A stretch of 64,000 nucleotides of DNA from Sphaerobacter thermophilus DSM 20745 (GCF_000024985.1 NC_013523.1:744001-808000); one strand, 5' to 3'. Counted from the stretch's first letter, positions 8,755-17,160 are shown. Notes: generated by a model not told the origin, from the sequence alone. Numbers and translations are program-made.

Positions 8755-9699
8755 TTAGCTGTAACGGATCCGCGGATCGAGGAACGCATATAGGAGGTCG
8801 ACGAGCAGGTTGACGACCAGGAACGCCAGGGAGGTGAAGAGCACGACTCCCTGCACCAGCGGGAAGTCCCGCTGGAAGATCGAGTCGACCAGCAGGCGCC
8901 CGATGCCCGGCAGCGCGAAGATTGTCTCGGTGATGATGGCCCCGCCGAGCAGGCCGCCAATCTGCAGGCCCACCACCGTGGCGACTGGAATCAGGGAGTT
9001 CTTCAGCGCGTGGACGCGGATCACGCGCATCTCGGCCAGGCCTTTCGCGCGGGCGGTTCGCACGTAGTCCTGGTCCAGCACTTCCAGCAACGATGAGCGG
9101 GTCATGCGCATGACGATCGCCGAGAGTGCGGTCCCCAGGGTGATGGCGGGCATCAGCATCCGTTTGAGGTTGTCAAGCACCCCGTCGGCGAGGGGCGTGT
9201 AGCCGATGGGTGGCAACCAGCGCAGGTGGACCGAGAAGATGAAGATCAACAAGATGGCCAGGAAGAAGTTGGGCAGCGACACGCCGAGCAGCGCCGCGCC
9301 GGTGGACGCCGTATCGAGCGGCGAGTTGCGCCGCATGGCCGACACGATTCCGACCGGGATCGCGATGGCGACGCCGATCAGCACGGAGAGGATGGCGAGT
9401 TCGAGCGTCACGGGCAGGCGCTGCGCGATCGCTTCACTGACCGGCTGGTTGGAGCGGATCGACCGGCCGAGGTCGCCCTGGAGAACGGAGCCCACCCAGC
9501 GCAGGTACTGGACAGGCAGCGGCTGGTCGAGCCCCAGCTTGGCGCGCAGCGCGGCGACCGCCTCGGGCGTCGCTTCCTCTCCCAGCATGGTGATGGCCGG
9601 GTCTCCCGGCGTGAGATGGATCAGCGAGAAGACGATCACGCTGACCAGAAACAGGACCGGCAGCATCGCCAGGATGCGCCGCACGATGTAGCGGAACAT
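8755..9699 (-). CDS. ABC transporter permease, DppB/OppB type
   Basis: 314 aa. The N-terminus MFRYIVRRILAMLPVLFLVS and the following PGDPA motif (HLTPGDPAITMLG) are hallmarks of the DppB/OppB family. The ATPase-contact loop (DYVRTARAKGLAEMRVI) lies near residue 215. About six membrane helices are expected. It works with the adjacent DppC-like permease as the channel of a peptide, nickel or sugar-oligomer importer. Operon position is between the binding-protein gene (57 bases upstream) and the second permease. Confidence 0.93.
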   Translation of the reverse strand: MFRYIVRRILAMLPVLFLVSVIVFSLIHLTPGDPAITMLGEEATPEAVAALRAKLGLDQPLPVQYLRWVGSVLQGDLGRSIRSNQPVSEAIAQRLPVTLELAILSVLIGVAIAIPVGIVSAMRRNSPLDTASTGAALLGVSLPNFFLAILLIFIFSVHLRWLPPIGYTPLADGVLDNLKRMLMPAITLGTALSAIVMRMTRSSLLEVLDQDYVRTARAKGLAEMRVIRVHALKNSLIPVATVVGLQIGGLLGGAIITETIFALPGIGRLLVDSIFQRDFPLVQGVVLFTSLAFLVVNLLVDLLYAFLDPRIRYS

Positions 9700-9717
9700 C
9701 TCGGAACCCCCGCCTCC

Positions 9718-9743
9718 GGGCGAGGGGCATCAGCCCCCCGCCC
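9718..9743 (-). other. Intercistronic hairpin between binding-protein and permease genes
   Basis: GC-rich arms GGGCGAGGGGC and GCCCCCCGCCC with one mismatch close a 4-nt loop in the 57-base gap. Such hairpins often stabilise the upstream binding-protein message or partly terminate transcription. The role here is inferred from location. Confidence 0.5.
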
Positions 9744-9756
9744 AGCGCTCTCGCGG

Positions 9757-11460
9757 CTACTGCTCCAGCCAGACCGTGTTCAGCCGCATCATACCGTCCG
9801 GGATGTGGACGAAGCCCTTGATGGCCGGCTGCCACACCTTGATCTCCGCCGGGAAGCGGATGAAGATCATCGGCGCGTCCTCCGCGATCAGGCGGCACAC
9901 TTCCGAATAGAGCTGCCGACGCTGGTCGGGATCCGACACGGCCCGGGTCTGGTTGAGCAGGTCGTCGACCTCGGGGTTGCTGTAGCCACCCCGGTTCAGC
10001 CCGCCGTCGGTGATGAAGTAGTTGTAGATGTTGCCGTCCGGGTCGGGGCGACCGCTCCACTGGAGGCTGACCGCTTCGAAGTCACCGGCATCGTTGCGGT
10101 CGAGCAGGGTGCCGAACTCCAGCAACTCCAGATTGGCGATGATGCCCACCTCGGCGAGCTGGGCGCGGTACGCCTCGGCGAGCTGGATGGCGTCCGGGCT
10201 ATTGGTGACGAGCATGGTGAACTCGAAGCCGTCGGGCATCCCGGCTGCCGCCAACAGCTCCCGGGCCTTGTCGTAGTCCTGCTGGTAGACCTGGACCGAC
10301 TCGTCGTAGGCCCATGAGCTGGGCGGAATCGGCGTCTGCGCCGGGGTACCGATGCCGAAGAAGATGGCCCGGATGATCGCCTCACGGTCGATACACCAGG
10401 CGACGGCCTGGCGCAGCTCCTTCTTGTCGAAGGGCGGGCGAGAGACGTTGAGCGAGATGTACTGGAAGGCCAGCCCGGGGATCTCGGAGTAGACGAGGGA
10501 GGGGTCGTTCTTGGTCGCCTCCACGTCCTTGGCCGAGATCTGGTCGATCATCTGCACCTCGTTGGTGCGAAGGCTCGTGAGGCGCACGGTGGCGTCGATC
10601 ACCGGCTTGTAGGTGACCTCATCGAGGTAGGGCAGGCCCTCCCGCCAGTAGTTCTCGTTCCGCCGGACGGTCAGGTGGTCGTCCTTGATCCACTCGACGA
10701 AGGTGAAGGCGCCGGTGCCCACCGGGTTGCGCGCGAGGTCGTCGCCCAGCTCCGCGATGGCCTTGGGCGAGATGATCATGCCCGCGCGGTCCGACAGGGT
10801 GGCCAGCAGCGGCGAATAGGGCTGGCTAAGGGTAAGGACGACGGTGGTGTCGTCGGGTGCCTCGACCTGGGTGACCTGCGCGACCTCGCTGCGGCGCGGC
10901 GAGGCCGTCTCCGGGTCGAGCATACGCTCGAAGTTGACCTTGACCGCCTCCGCGTTGAAGGGCTCACCGTCGTGGAAGGTCACGCCGGAGACCAGGGCGA
11001 AGGTGTACTGGGTGCCGTCGTCGGAGATCTCCCACTTCTGGGCGAGATACGGCACGATGTTCAACTGCTCGTCGATGTCGACCAGTTTGTCATAAATCAA
11101 CTGATAGACCTGACGGTCGACCGCCGCGGTTGACTTGTGCGGGTCCATGGTCGTGAGGTCGGAGTTGAGCGCGACGGTGATCTTGCCGCCCCGTTTCGGC
11201 TCGCCCTCGCCCGCCGGTTCGGTGGCTGCCGGGGTGCCGCCGGACGTCTCACTCGTGGCGGTTGAAGCCGCACCGCCATCGCCGGACGAGCCCGAAGGCG
11301 TGTCGTCGCCGCCGCCGCAGGCAGCGAGCAGGGCCATGCTGGCGCCGGCCAACCCCACGCCGGCTGCCCGGCGGAAGAGCGTGCGCCGGGTCATCGAGGT
11401 TCTGGTCACTGCGTCGACCGCTTCTTCGACGGTGTGCTCAACGTCCTCGTGCGAACGCAT
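9757..11460 (-). CDS. ABC transporter substrate-binding lipoprotein, SBP family 5
   Basis: 567 aa from the ATG at 11458-11460, which has GGGGGTGG just upstream; the frame continues to 11511. A twin-arginine-like signal (MTRRTLFRRAAGVGLAGAS) ends in the lipobox LLAAC near residue 48. A Ser/Thr/Gly-rich tether follows. The mature part has the family-5 pattern: TMDPHKS near the start, then FHDGEPFNAEAVKVNFER and the C-terminal hinge segments. Family 5 proteins bind di/oligopeptides, nickel, opines or oligosaccharides. Co-transcription with two permeases and a FadR-type regulator implies an inducible importer of unknown substrate. Confidence 0.93.
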   Translation of the reverse strand: MRSHEDVEHTVEEAVDAVTRTSMTRRTLFRRAAGVGLAGASMALLAACGGGDDTPSGSSGDGGAASTATSETSGGTPAATEPAGEGEPKRGGKITVALNSDLTTMDPHKSTAAVDRQVYQLIYDKLVDIDEQLNIVPYLAQKWEISDDGTQYTFALVSGVTFHDGEPFNAEAVKVNFERMLDPETASPRRSEVAQVTQVEAPDDTTVVLTLSQPYSPLLATLSDRAGMIISPKAIAELGDDLARNPVGTGAFTFVEWIKDDHLTVRRNENYWREGLPYLDEVTYKPVIDATVRLTSLRTNEVQMIDQISAKDVEATKNDPSLVYSEIPGLAFQYISLNVSRPPFDKKELRQAVAWCIDREAIIRAIFFGIGTPAQTPIPPSSWAYDESVQVYQQDYDKARELLAAAGMPDGFEFTMLVTNSPDAIQLAEAYRAQLAEVGIIANLELLEFGTLLDRNDAGDFEAVSLQWSGRPDPDGNIYNYFITDGGLNRGGYSNPEVDDLLNQTRAVSDPDQRRQLYSEVCRLIAEDAPMIFIRFPAEIKVWQPAIKGFVHIPDGMMRLNTVWLEQ

Positions 11461-11572
11461 GGTCCACCCCCTTGTCCCGAGGGACCGTTCCCCCGGAAAT
11501 ACGACTCTCATCTCCTCCGCGCTCCGGAGCGTCGGCGCCGCCAGGAAGGGCGCGTCACACGCTCTGCGGTAC

Positions 11573-12367
11573 TTACTCGGTCAGGTCTGGTCCTCTCCTC
11601 CTCCTCCTTACACTCGACCCTGATCGTGCGTGGCGTTCGGTTCGATGCGTCCGGTGGGTGTTGGCTTCCACCACGCTGCCGAGGATGAAGGACTCCACCT
11701 CGCGCAGGTGCTGGAGCATCTTGTCTCGCGCCTCATCGGGCTGGCGGGCGCGGACAGCGTCCAGGATCTCCTGATGCATCTGGTAGGCCCGCAGGTGCCG
11801 CTGGGGAGAGGCATGGTAGTGGCGACGCCCCTCCTGGAGCACCCGGTTGATCAACTGGATGACCTGCACGGCCACCTCGTTGCCGGATGCCTGTGCCAGC
11901 GCGACGTGGAACTGTCGGTCGAGATTGGGAGCGCGCTGCGGGACGGGGTGGTCCAGATCCTCTGCCTGCTGGCGGAGCACCTCCTCCAGCGTGGCCATGT
12001 CGGTGGGCGTCGCGCGCAGCGCCGCGAGTGCAGCCACGTCGGGCTCGACCATCAGGCGCACCTCCCAGAGGTCGCCGATCAGATCGCCGCTCGCCTCGAG
12101 AACTAGGGCCAGCGGCGAGATCAGCCCCTGGACGAACCCGTTGCGGACGTACGTCCCGCCACCGTGGTGGGACTCGACGATCCCCGCGATCTCCAGCCCG
12201 CGCAGCGCTTCACGCAGCGAGGCGCGGCTCACCTGGAGTTGCTCTGCCAAGTCGCGCTCAGCCGGAAGCCGGTCGCCCGGGCGGTAGTGTCCCTCCCGGA
12301 TCAACTGGCAGAGCTGAGCGGCGATCTGTTGGGAAAGTCTGCGCGGCCGGCGAATCGGCTCGACCAC
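11573..12367 (-). CDS. GntR-family regulator, FadR/FCD subfamily
   Basis: 264 aa if translation starts at the GTG at 12367, where GGAGG lies eight bases upstream. A TTG at 12403 would add 12 residues but has no ribosome binding site. The winged helix-turn-helix covers about residues 10-75 (RPGDRLPAERDLAEQLQVSR, SLREALRGLE, GGGTYV). An all-helical FCD ligand-binding domain follows (about 95-230), with the metal/ligand-site pattern DRQFHVALA and HQEILDAV. FadR-type proteins repress until a carboxylate ligand binds. As first gene of the ABC importer operon, and with operators inside its own leader, it probably controls that operon. The C-terminus ends in an unusual Arg-rich tail. Confidence 0.9.
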   Translation of the reverse strand: MVEPIRRPRRLSQQIAAQLCQLIREGHYRPGDRLPAERDLAEQLQVSRASLREALRGLEIAGIVESHHGGGTYVRNGFVQGLISPLALVLEASGDLIGDLWEVRLMVEPDVAALAALRATPTDMATLEEVLRQQAEDLDHPVPQRAPNLDRQFHVALAQASGNEVAVQVIQLINRVLQEGRRHYHASPQRHLRAYQMHQEILDAVRARQPDEARDKMLQHLREVESFILGSVVEANTHRTHRTERHARSGSSVRRRRRGPDLTE

Positions 12368-12394
12368 GGAGGGCGCCTCCAGATTGCACACCCC

Positions 12395-12424
12395 GTAGAC
12401 CAAAGAGGTCTACTGGTCATACCA
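12395..12424. promoter_or_regulatory. Two palindromic operator candidates for the FadR-type regulator
   Basis: 12395-12413 is a perfect inverted repeat, GTAGACC-N5-GGTCTAC. The second, at 12414-12424, is TGGT-CAT-ACCA, matching the TGGT-N3-ACCA type known for FadR-subfamily proteins. Both lie just downstream of the predicted start point of the leftward promoter, where a bound dimer would block transcription. Confidence 0.65.
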
Positions 12425-12439
12425 CTAGGTGATAGAGCC

Positions 12440-12468
12440 AGTATAGAGTTGACCTCTTTCCCTGTCAA
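12440..12468 (-). promoter_or_regulatory. Strong sigma-70-type promoter of the regulator/ABC importer operon
   Basis: Read leftward: TTGACA (12463-12468), a 17-bp spacer, TATACT (12440-12445). The -35 is a perfect match and the -10 is 5/6. Predicted start near 12433, directly ahead of the palindromes. Confidence 0.8.
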
Positions 12469-12594
12469 TCGTACGTGGGACGAATCGAAAGGGATGGCGG
12501 GGCGACCGTCGTCCACGGGCAAACGCCGCCAGGCCGGCTACCCGCCCCAGAGGAGGGGGCAACCGGCCGCATCGTGATCTGGGCCGGGTGGCCG

Positions 12595-12921
12595 TCAGTA
12601 CCGGGGGGTCAGGCGCTGGTAGCAGTCGCGGCAGTAGACCGGCCGGCCGTGGCGCGGCTCGAAGGGGACCATCGTGTCCTGACCGCACTCGGCGCACACC
12701 ACCGGGTAGAACCGGCGCTCGGGACGGGACGCGCTTAGCGCAACCGTGCCGGCGTCGTCGGGGTTCGCTGCCAGGCGGGCCTGGCGCCGCGCGGCCCGGC
12801 AGCTCGGGCAGCGAGCAGGATCGGTGAAGCCGCGTTCAGCGTAGAAGGCTTGCTCCCCTGCGGTGAAGACGAACTCGGCGCCGCAGTCGCGGCAGACCAG
12901 GACCTTATCCAGTTGTTCCAT
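12595..12921 (-). CDS. Double zinc-ribbon protein (zf-CxxC / CxxC-SSSS type)
   Basis: 108 aa from ATG 12921. There are two treble-clef-like modules. The first is VCRDCGAEF with a later CPSC pair (residues about 9-45), the probable zinc-ribbon form often called zf-trcl. The second is VCAECGQ with a YCRDCY pair (about 73-102), the module common in Chloroflexota of the form CxxC plus PxYCxxC. Such small proteins are thought to bind nucleic acid or to be structural; no function is established. A longer frame to 12966 lacks a ribosome binding site. Confidence 0.8.
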   Translation of the reverse strand: MEQLDKVLVCRDCGAEFVFTAGEQAFYAERGFTDPARCPSCRAARRQARLAANPDDAGTVALSASRPERRFYPVVCAECGQDTMVPFEPRHGRPVYCRDCYQRLTPRY

Positions 12922-13246
12922 GATGGGGCAACTCCCTCGCGGACGGGCGCGGTGGTGCGGCCGCACCTCGCGCCGCGGCTCGCGGTCAGTCCGCTGCCCA
13001 ACCGGCGATGTGTGGCGACCGCGCCGCGGCTCGCCGTCCCGGCACAGGGGAGCGGATCAGATACTACTAGCGAAACGTGCTCTCAGTATAGGGGGAGGTT
13101 ATCGCGATCGCAACAGGGGATCCGGCCTACTCGTGTCTCCCGTTAGGAATGGAGTGCGGTGTTGATGCGTCCGACGGCAAACGAGTGGTGGGGTAGCCCG
13201 ACGTGCTGCCGTGAGGTTGCTGCGTGGACGCATCCCGCACGACGTG
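12922..13246. other. 325-bp intergenic region with a leftward promoter
   Basis: Apart from the promoter at 13085-13113 and the GC-rich direct sequence similarity CGCGCCGCGGCTCG occurring twice (near 12969 and 13020), no gene or structured RNA was recognised. Confidence 0.5.
13085..13113 (-). promoter_or_regulatory. Candidate promoter of the zinc-ribbon gene
   Basis: Leftward TTGCGA (13108-13113), 17-bp spacer, TATACT (13085-13090). This implies a leader of about 155 nt before the ATG at 12921. A small palindrome GATCGCGATC overlaps the -35 side. Confidence 0.55.
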
Positions 13247-13708
13247 TCACGACAGCACGTCCTTCAACGCCCGAAGGTACTCCTGATCGTGGTCCTCGAT
13301 CCGGCGGACGAAGCTAGCCAGCGTGATCTCGCCCCACACTGGGTGTCGCCCCCGCCGCTCCCAGTCCGCTTCGTTGAGCGAGGAGAGCAGCCGGACAAGG
13401 CGCCCGCGGATCTCGCGGAAGGCGGCGAGTGCCTTGCGCGGGTCCTGAGCATGGTAGTCCCGCTCGATCGCCCAGAAGTCGGTATCGAAGTTCTCCAGGT
13501 TCGGGTTGTCTTCCTCCAGCATGCGGCGCACACGGTCGAGGTTCACCTCGTCCCAGTCACGGAGGTGGGCAAGGATCTCGACGGCGCCCCAGCCTCCGTC
13601 CGGACCTGCGCGTCGCAGCACTTCCACCGGCTGTGGCTCGATGATGCGGGCGACCCGGTCCGGGTACTGGAGAAGGCGTTCGAGCAATTCCTCACGTTCG
13701 GATGGCAT
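13247..13708 (-). CDS. DinB-like four-helix protein
   Basis: 153 aa. It shows the DinB/DUF664 pattern: N-terminal helix (LLERLLQYPDRVARIIE), a GWGAVEILAHLRDWDEV segment with a conserved His near residue 47, and a C-terminal RRIEDHDQEYLRAL segment with a metal-site His near 139. The family comprises putative metal-dependent enzymes, some of them thiol transferases; substrate is unknown. It overlaps the 3' end of the racemase gene by 17 bases and is the last gene of the JAMM-racemase-DinB operon. Confidence 0.8.
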   Translation of the reverse strand: MPSEREELLERLLQYPDRVARIIEPQPVEVLRRAGPDGGWGAVEILAHLRDWDEVNLDRVRRMLEEDNPNLENFDTDFWAIERDYHAQDPRKALAAFREIRGRLVRLLSSLNEADWERRGRHPVWGEITLASFVRRIEDHDQEYLRALKDVLS

Positions 13709-14435
13709 CGGGCGTCACTCCCTCAGGCAGTGAGCGGGCGGCGAGCGCCTCCCGTACGGCGGCGCGGGCCAGTACCGCGGTGGGGTCGATGAGTGGCACG
13801 GGAATGTCATTGGGCTGCAGGATCAGCGGCAGTTCGGTGCAGGCGGCCAGGAGCGCCCCGGCCCCTTGCTCGATAAGCTCGTACGCGGCGACCAGGGCTT
13901 TCTCTGTCGTGGCCCGGCTGAGGTCACCGGCCTTGACAGCCGCAATGGCGGCCATCACTTGAGCCTGCGCGTCCGGGCTGGGCACGAGGGCGCGCAGGCC
14001 GGCTGCCGCCAGGGCGTCCTGGTAGAGCCCGGCGCTCACGGTGCCGGAGGTAGCCAGGATGCCCGCAGCTGCGCCCCGGGGGAGCAGAGCGGCGACCTCG
14101 GCGGCGGTCTCATCGATCATGCTGATGATCGGGATCGCCACCGCGTCACGCACGGCGCCGAGGAAGGCGTGCGCCGTGTTGCACGGGATCACGATGAAGC
14201 TCGCCCCCGCCCCTTCAAGGCGCTGTGCCCCGGCAATGAGCCACGGCGTCGGGTCAGGACCGCCGTGGAGCAGGGCCTCGGTGCGATCGGGGACCGATGG
14301 ATCGGCGTCGATGATGACATGCAGGTGGTCCTGATCGCGACGTGCCGGTGTCGCCTCGATGATCTTGCGGTAAAGGTCTGCCGTGGCCAGCGGCCCCATG
14401 CCGCCGAGCACCCCGATCGTTCGCTTCGTTGTCAT
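13692..14435 (-). CDS. Aspartate/glutamate racemase family protein
   Basis: 247 aa. Two catalytic cysteines are in the expected settings: IPCNTAH near residue 90 and AACTELPLIL near residue 200. The N-terminus IGVLGGMGPLATADLYRKI is typical of the YgeA/RacX branch of cofactor-independent racemases. It interconverts L- and D-amino acids, with aspartate or a broad range as possible substrates. It starts in a four-base overlap (ATGA) with the JAMM peptidase stop and overlaps the DinB-like gene downstream. Confidence 0.9.
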   Translation of the reverse strand: MTTKRTIGVLGGMGPLATADLYRKIIEATPARRDQDHLHVIIDADPSVPDRTEALLHGGPDPTPWLIAGAQRLEGAGASFIVIPCNTAHAFLGAVRDAVAIPIISMIDETAAEVAALLPRGAAAGILATSGTVSAGLYQDALAAAGLRALVPSPDAQAQVMAAIAAVKAGDLSRATTEKALVAAYELIEQGAGALLAACTELPLILQPNDIPVPLIDPTAVLARAAVREALAARSLPEGVTPDAIRT

Positions 14436-14884
14436 GCCGTTGCTGCCGTCCCTTCCTCGGGGAGAACCCGGACCGGGACCTCACGGACTTCACCGTCGAC
14501 GCGGAAGGCGCGAACGGTGGGGGGATCAGTCAGGAGTGAGATGATGACCATCAGCGCGTCCGGGTAGTAGGCGTGGCGCAGGTCGGTCGGCGAGGGGGTT
14601 GCCTCGCTCCGCGGGTGGGAGTGGAAGATGGCGCCGAGGTACCATCCCTGGCGGTCGATCTCGTTCAGCGCGGCGATGACCTCGGCCGGGTCCATGTTGT
14701 AGCGGGTCGTGCTCTGCTCGGTGTTGGTGCCGGGATAGATCTTGACCGCGCGGGACCCGCTGAAGGCGATCAACCCGACTCCCTCGATCGGCGCAACCGA
14801 TCGGACGTGCTCGATCATCTGATGGTAGAGCGGGGCGCCGATGTTCAGCGCCTCGGGCGCGCCATTCTGCCTGTCTCGCGCCAT
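14432..14884 (-). CDS. JAMM/Mov34 (M67 family) metallopeptidase
   Basis: 150 aa from the ATG at 14884 (GGGAG ten bases upstream); the frame is open back to 14989. The JAMM zinc site is complete: Glu in PIEGVGLIAF near residue 32, and the motif FHSHPRSEATPSPTD near residue 85 (H-x-H, then S and D). Prokaryotic M67 enzymes remove ubiquitin-like or sulfur-carrier tails, or cleave cysteine from such proteins. No ubiquitin-like protein is encoded nearby. Its coupling to a racemase gene is unusual. Confidence 0.88.
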   Translation of the reverse strand: MARDRQNGAPEALNIGAPLYHQMIEHVRSVAPIEGVGLIAFSGSRAVKIYPGTNTEQSTTRYNMDPAEVIAALNEIDRQGWYLGAIFHSHPRSEATPSPTDLRHAYYPDALMVIISLLTDPPTVRAFRVDGEVREVPVRVLPEEGTAATA

Positions 14885-14963
14885 GACCGCGTCACTCCCG
14901 ATCGGCTCCGTGCGCGGGGAGCCTCGAACGAAGACCCGACACGGGTAGCCGTGCGCACCCTGC

Positions 14964-14992
14964 AGTATAACAGACGGCTCGCGAAGCACTAA
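14964..14992 (-). promoter_or_regulatory. Candidate promoter of the JAMM-racemase-DinB operon
   Basis: Leftward TTAGTG (14987-14992), 17-bp spacer, TATACT (14964-14969). The -10 is good and the -35 weak. Confidence 0.5.
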
Positions 14993-15096
14993 CGGACTGC
15001 GGGAGATGCCCGGCGCGACGAAAGGATGATAGGGTACACATTCAAGGTGGTGGGGAGCCTGGCCCCGACGTGCGCCGTAGCGGAGGAGGTGGGTCG

Positions 15097-15417
15097 ATGT
15101 TCGTCGACATCAGCGTCTTCGAAGTCGAGGAGGGAATGCAGGGCGTCTTCGAGCGCGACTTCCTCCCGGTGGTTGAGCGGGCGCGGGCGGAAGAGGGGTG
15201 CCTGTCGTCGGACCTGGTCCGGCTGGAAGAAGAGCGGCGCTACGCCTGGGTCGAGCGGTGGGAGAGCCGGGAGCAGCACAACGCCTTCAATGAGATCCTG
15301 TTCGGCCAGACCTTGCCGAACATGCCGGACATCGGTCGCTACTCCACACGGCTGGTCGAGCGCGAAGCTGAGGGCTACGTAGTCGACCGCACCTCACCCT
15401 TCGAGCACGCGTCGTAG
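15097..15417 (+). CDS. Antibiotic biosynthesis monooxygenase (ABM)-fold protein
   Basis: 106 aa from the ATG at 15097, which has GGAGGAGG seven to ten bases upstream. It has the short dimeric alpha-beta barrel pattern: MFVDISVFEVEEGMQGVFE, then EEGCLSSDLVR and YAWVERWESREQHNAF. ABM-fold proteins include heme-degrading and quinone monooxygenases as well as non-enzymatic stress proteins, so no reaction is assigned. Its 3' end overlaps the convergent dynamin gene by 24 bases. Confidence 0.75.
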   Translation: MFVDISVFEVEEGMQGVFERDFLPVVERARAEEGCLSSDLVRLEEERRYAWVERWESREQHNAFNEILFGQTLPNMPDIGRYSTRLVEREAEGYVVDRTSPFEHAS

Positions 15418-17160
15418 CTCGGTGATATCGGCGTCGACTGCCTCCAGGGCCTGGGCAAGGCGCTGGAAGCGGTCGCGCTCCGTCCGGACGAAGGTGGCGT
15501 AAGGCGAGAGCGCGTCGCGCACCCGCGCCGTCGAGCGCCTCACCTCGCGGTCGAACTGATCGCTCAGCGCCTCCGCCAGCCGCTCGCGCAACTCGACGGA
15601 GCGGCGCCGCAGCAGCTCCCGCGCGTGCCGCTTGCGCGCGGGAAGGATGAGCAGACCCAGCCCACCGACGGTCACGGCCGCCAGAATCCCGGTCACGTCC
15701 ATTGCCGCCGTCGTCGCGAGTGCGATCACCGCCGCTCCCAGGCCGATCGCGCCTACCTCGGCCACCGCGGTCTGCGTCACTGCACCGCGCAGTGCCTCGG
15801 CGATGACCTGCGCCTCTCGGCCGGGATCGAACTGCTCGACCACCTCCCCGGCCCGACGGGCAACCGCTCCGAGCAGCGCCTGGCGGTCGTAGGTGAACTG
15901 TGCGCCGCTCTCGCCGACCACCTCATCCTGGTGCCGGTCGAGCTGGCGGCGGTCGATGTACTCGGTGACGCTCTGCCACAGCCGCAGGTCGCGCTCGACC
16001 ATCCAGTCGATCATCTCCGCGACCGCCGCGTCGATCTGCTGCTCGGTGTCGGCGATCACCTCCTGCTCAAACTCGCGCTGGATGCGTTCGCGGTCGAGCA
16101 GGTCGAAGACGCGGCCAAGGCGGATGGTCCGGTCGAAGAAGCGGTCGGCACGCTCATTCATGCGATAGACGATGGCTTCGATGCGCGACAGGTACGCGGT
16201 GAAGTCGGCGCGCATTTCCGACTCGAAGACGGCGATCCGCTGCTCGATGCGCTCGATCGTCTGCAGGTCACGGTCGAGCAGATCGAGGCGCTCGGCCGCG
16301 ATGGCGCGGTAGCGACCGCCCACGCGGTCGGCGATGCCGAGCGGGTTGAGCAGCTTGAGGCGGATGCGCGTCTGCTCGTCGAGGGTGGAGAGGATGAACT
16401 CCTCCAGGGCGCCGAAGCGGCTGGCAGCCCACAGCCGCTCGCGCTCCTCCGGGGCCTCGGAGGTCTGCGCTTCGCGCGCAAGGCGCGCCGAGACGGGGAA
16501 GATCTGTGGCTCGAGCCCGAGCAAACGGACGCTGTTGGTGCGGATGAACTCGATGACCTCGGCGATCTCCTCATCGTTCCGCAGCAGGTCGATCTTGTTG
16601 AGCACGACGACGATCTTTTTCCCCCAGCCGCGGATCTCGGTCATGAACTGCCGCTCACTCTCGGTGAACGGGCGGTCGGCCGAGGTGACGAAGAGCACGA
16701 GATCGGCGCGGGGAACGAAGCGCTGGGAGAGCGCCTCGTGCTCACGGATGATGGCGTTGGTGCCGGGGGTGTCGACCAGGTTCACGTCGCGCAGGAAGTC
16801 CGCCGGGTACGTGTGCTCGACGATGCCGTCGATCCCCACGACCTCGTTCGTACTCGGCCCATAGCGCAGGATATGGATGGCACTGGTGGTCGGCGTGACG
16901 CCTTCGGGCATCACCGTGTCGTTGAGCAGGGCGTTGACGACGGCCGACTTGCCGGAGTTGAACTCCCCGGCGATGACGAGCAGGAAGAGGGCACCGAGGC
17001 GCTCGGCCGCGTCGCGCAGCAGGTCCAGGTCTTCGGCCTCGGCCGGGAACTGCCGGATAGTCCGGGCCAGCTCCTCGACGATGCCGGCGGCGCGCTGGCG
17101 CATCTCCTCCTCGCGGCCGGAGAGGATGCGATCTGGCGGCAACGCGGGGGTGTCGCTCAT
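15394..17160 (-). CDS. Bacterial dynamin-like GTPase
   Basis: 588 aa. The GTPase domain occupies about residues 55-240 with P-loop GEFNSGKSAVVNALL (near 63), switch II DTPGTNAI (near 127) and NKIDLL (near 191). A long helical stalk follows, and two hydrophobic helices near residues 470-505 (AIGLGAAVIALATTAAMDV and ILAAVTVGGLGLLIL) give a membrane paddle. A basic, helical C-terminus completes the layout of bacterial dynamins such as DynA or LeoA-type proteins. These remodel or protect membranes, including after phage or pore damage. It is a single gene, unlike the tandem pairs common in this family. Confidence 0.88.
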   Translation of the reverse strand: MSDTPALPPDRILSGREEEMRQRAAGIVEELARTIRQFPAEAEDLDLLRDAAERLGALFLLVIAGEFNSGKSAVVNALLNDTVMPEGVTPTTSAIHILRYGPSTNEVVGIDGIVEHTYPADFLRDVNLVDTPGTNAIIREHEALSQRFVPRADLVLFVTSADRPFTESERQFMTEIRGWGKKIVVVLNKIDLLRNDEEIAEVIEFIRTNSVRLLGLEPQIFPVSARLAREAQTSEAPEERERLWAASRFGALEEFILSTLDEQTRIRLKLLNPLGIADRVGGRYRAIAAERLDLLDRDLQTIERIEQRIAVFESEMRADFTAYLSRIEAIVYRMNERADRFFDRTIRLGRVFDLLDRERIQREFEQEVIADTEQQIDAAVAEMIDWMVERDLRLWQSVTEYIDRRQLDRHQDEVVGESGAQFTYDRQALLGAVARRAGEVVEQFDPGREAQVIAEALRGAVTQTAVAEVGAIGLGAAVIALATTAAMDVTGILAAVTVGGLGLLILPARKRHARELLRRRSVELRERLAEALSDQFDREVRRSTARVRDALSPYATFVRTERDRFQRLAQALEAVDADITELRRVLEG

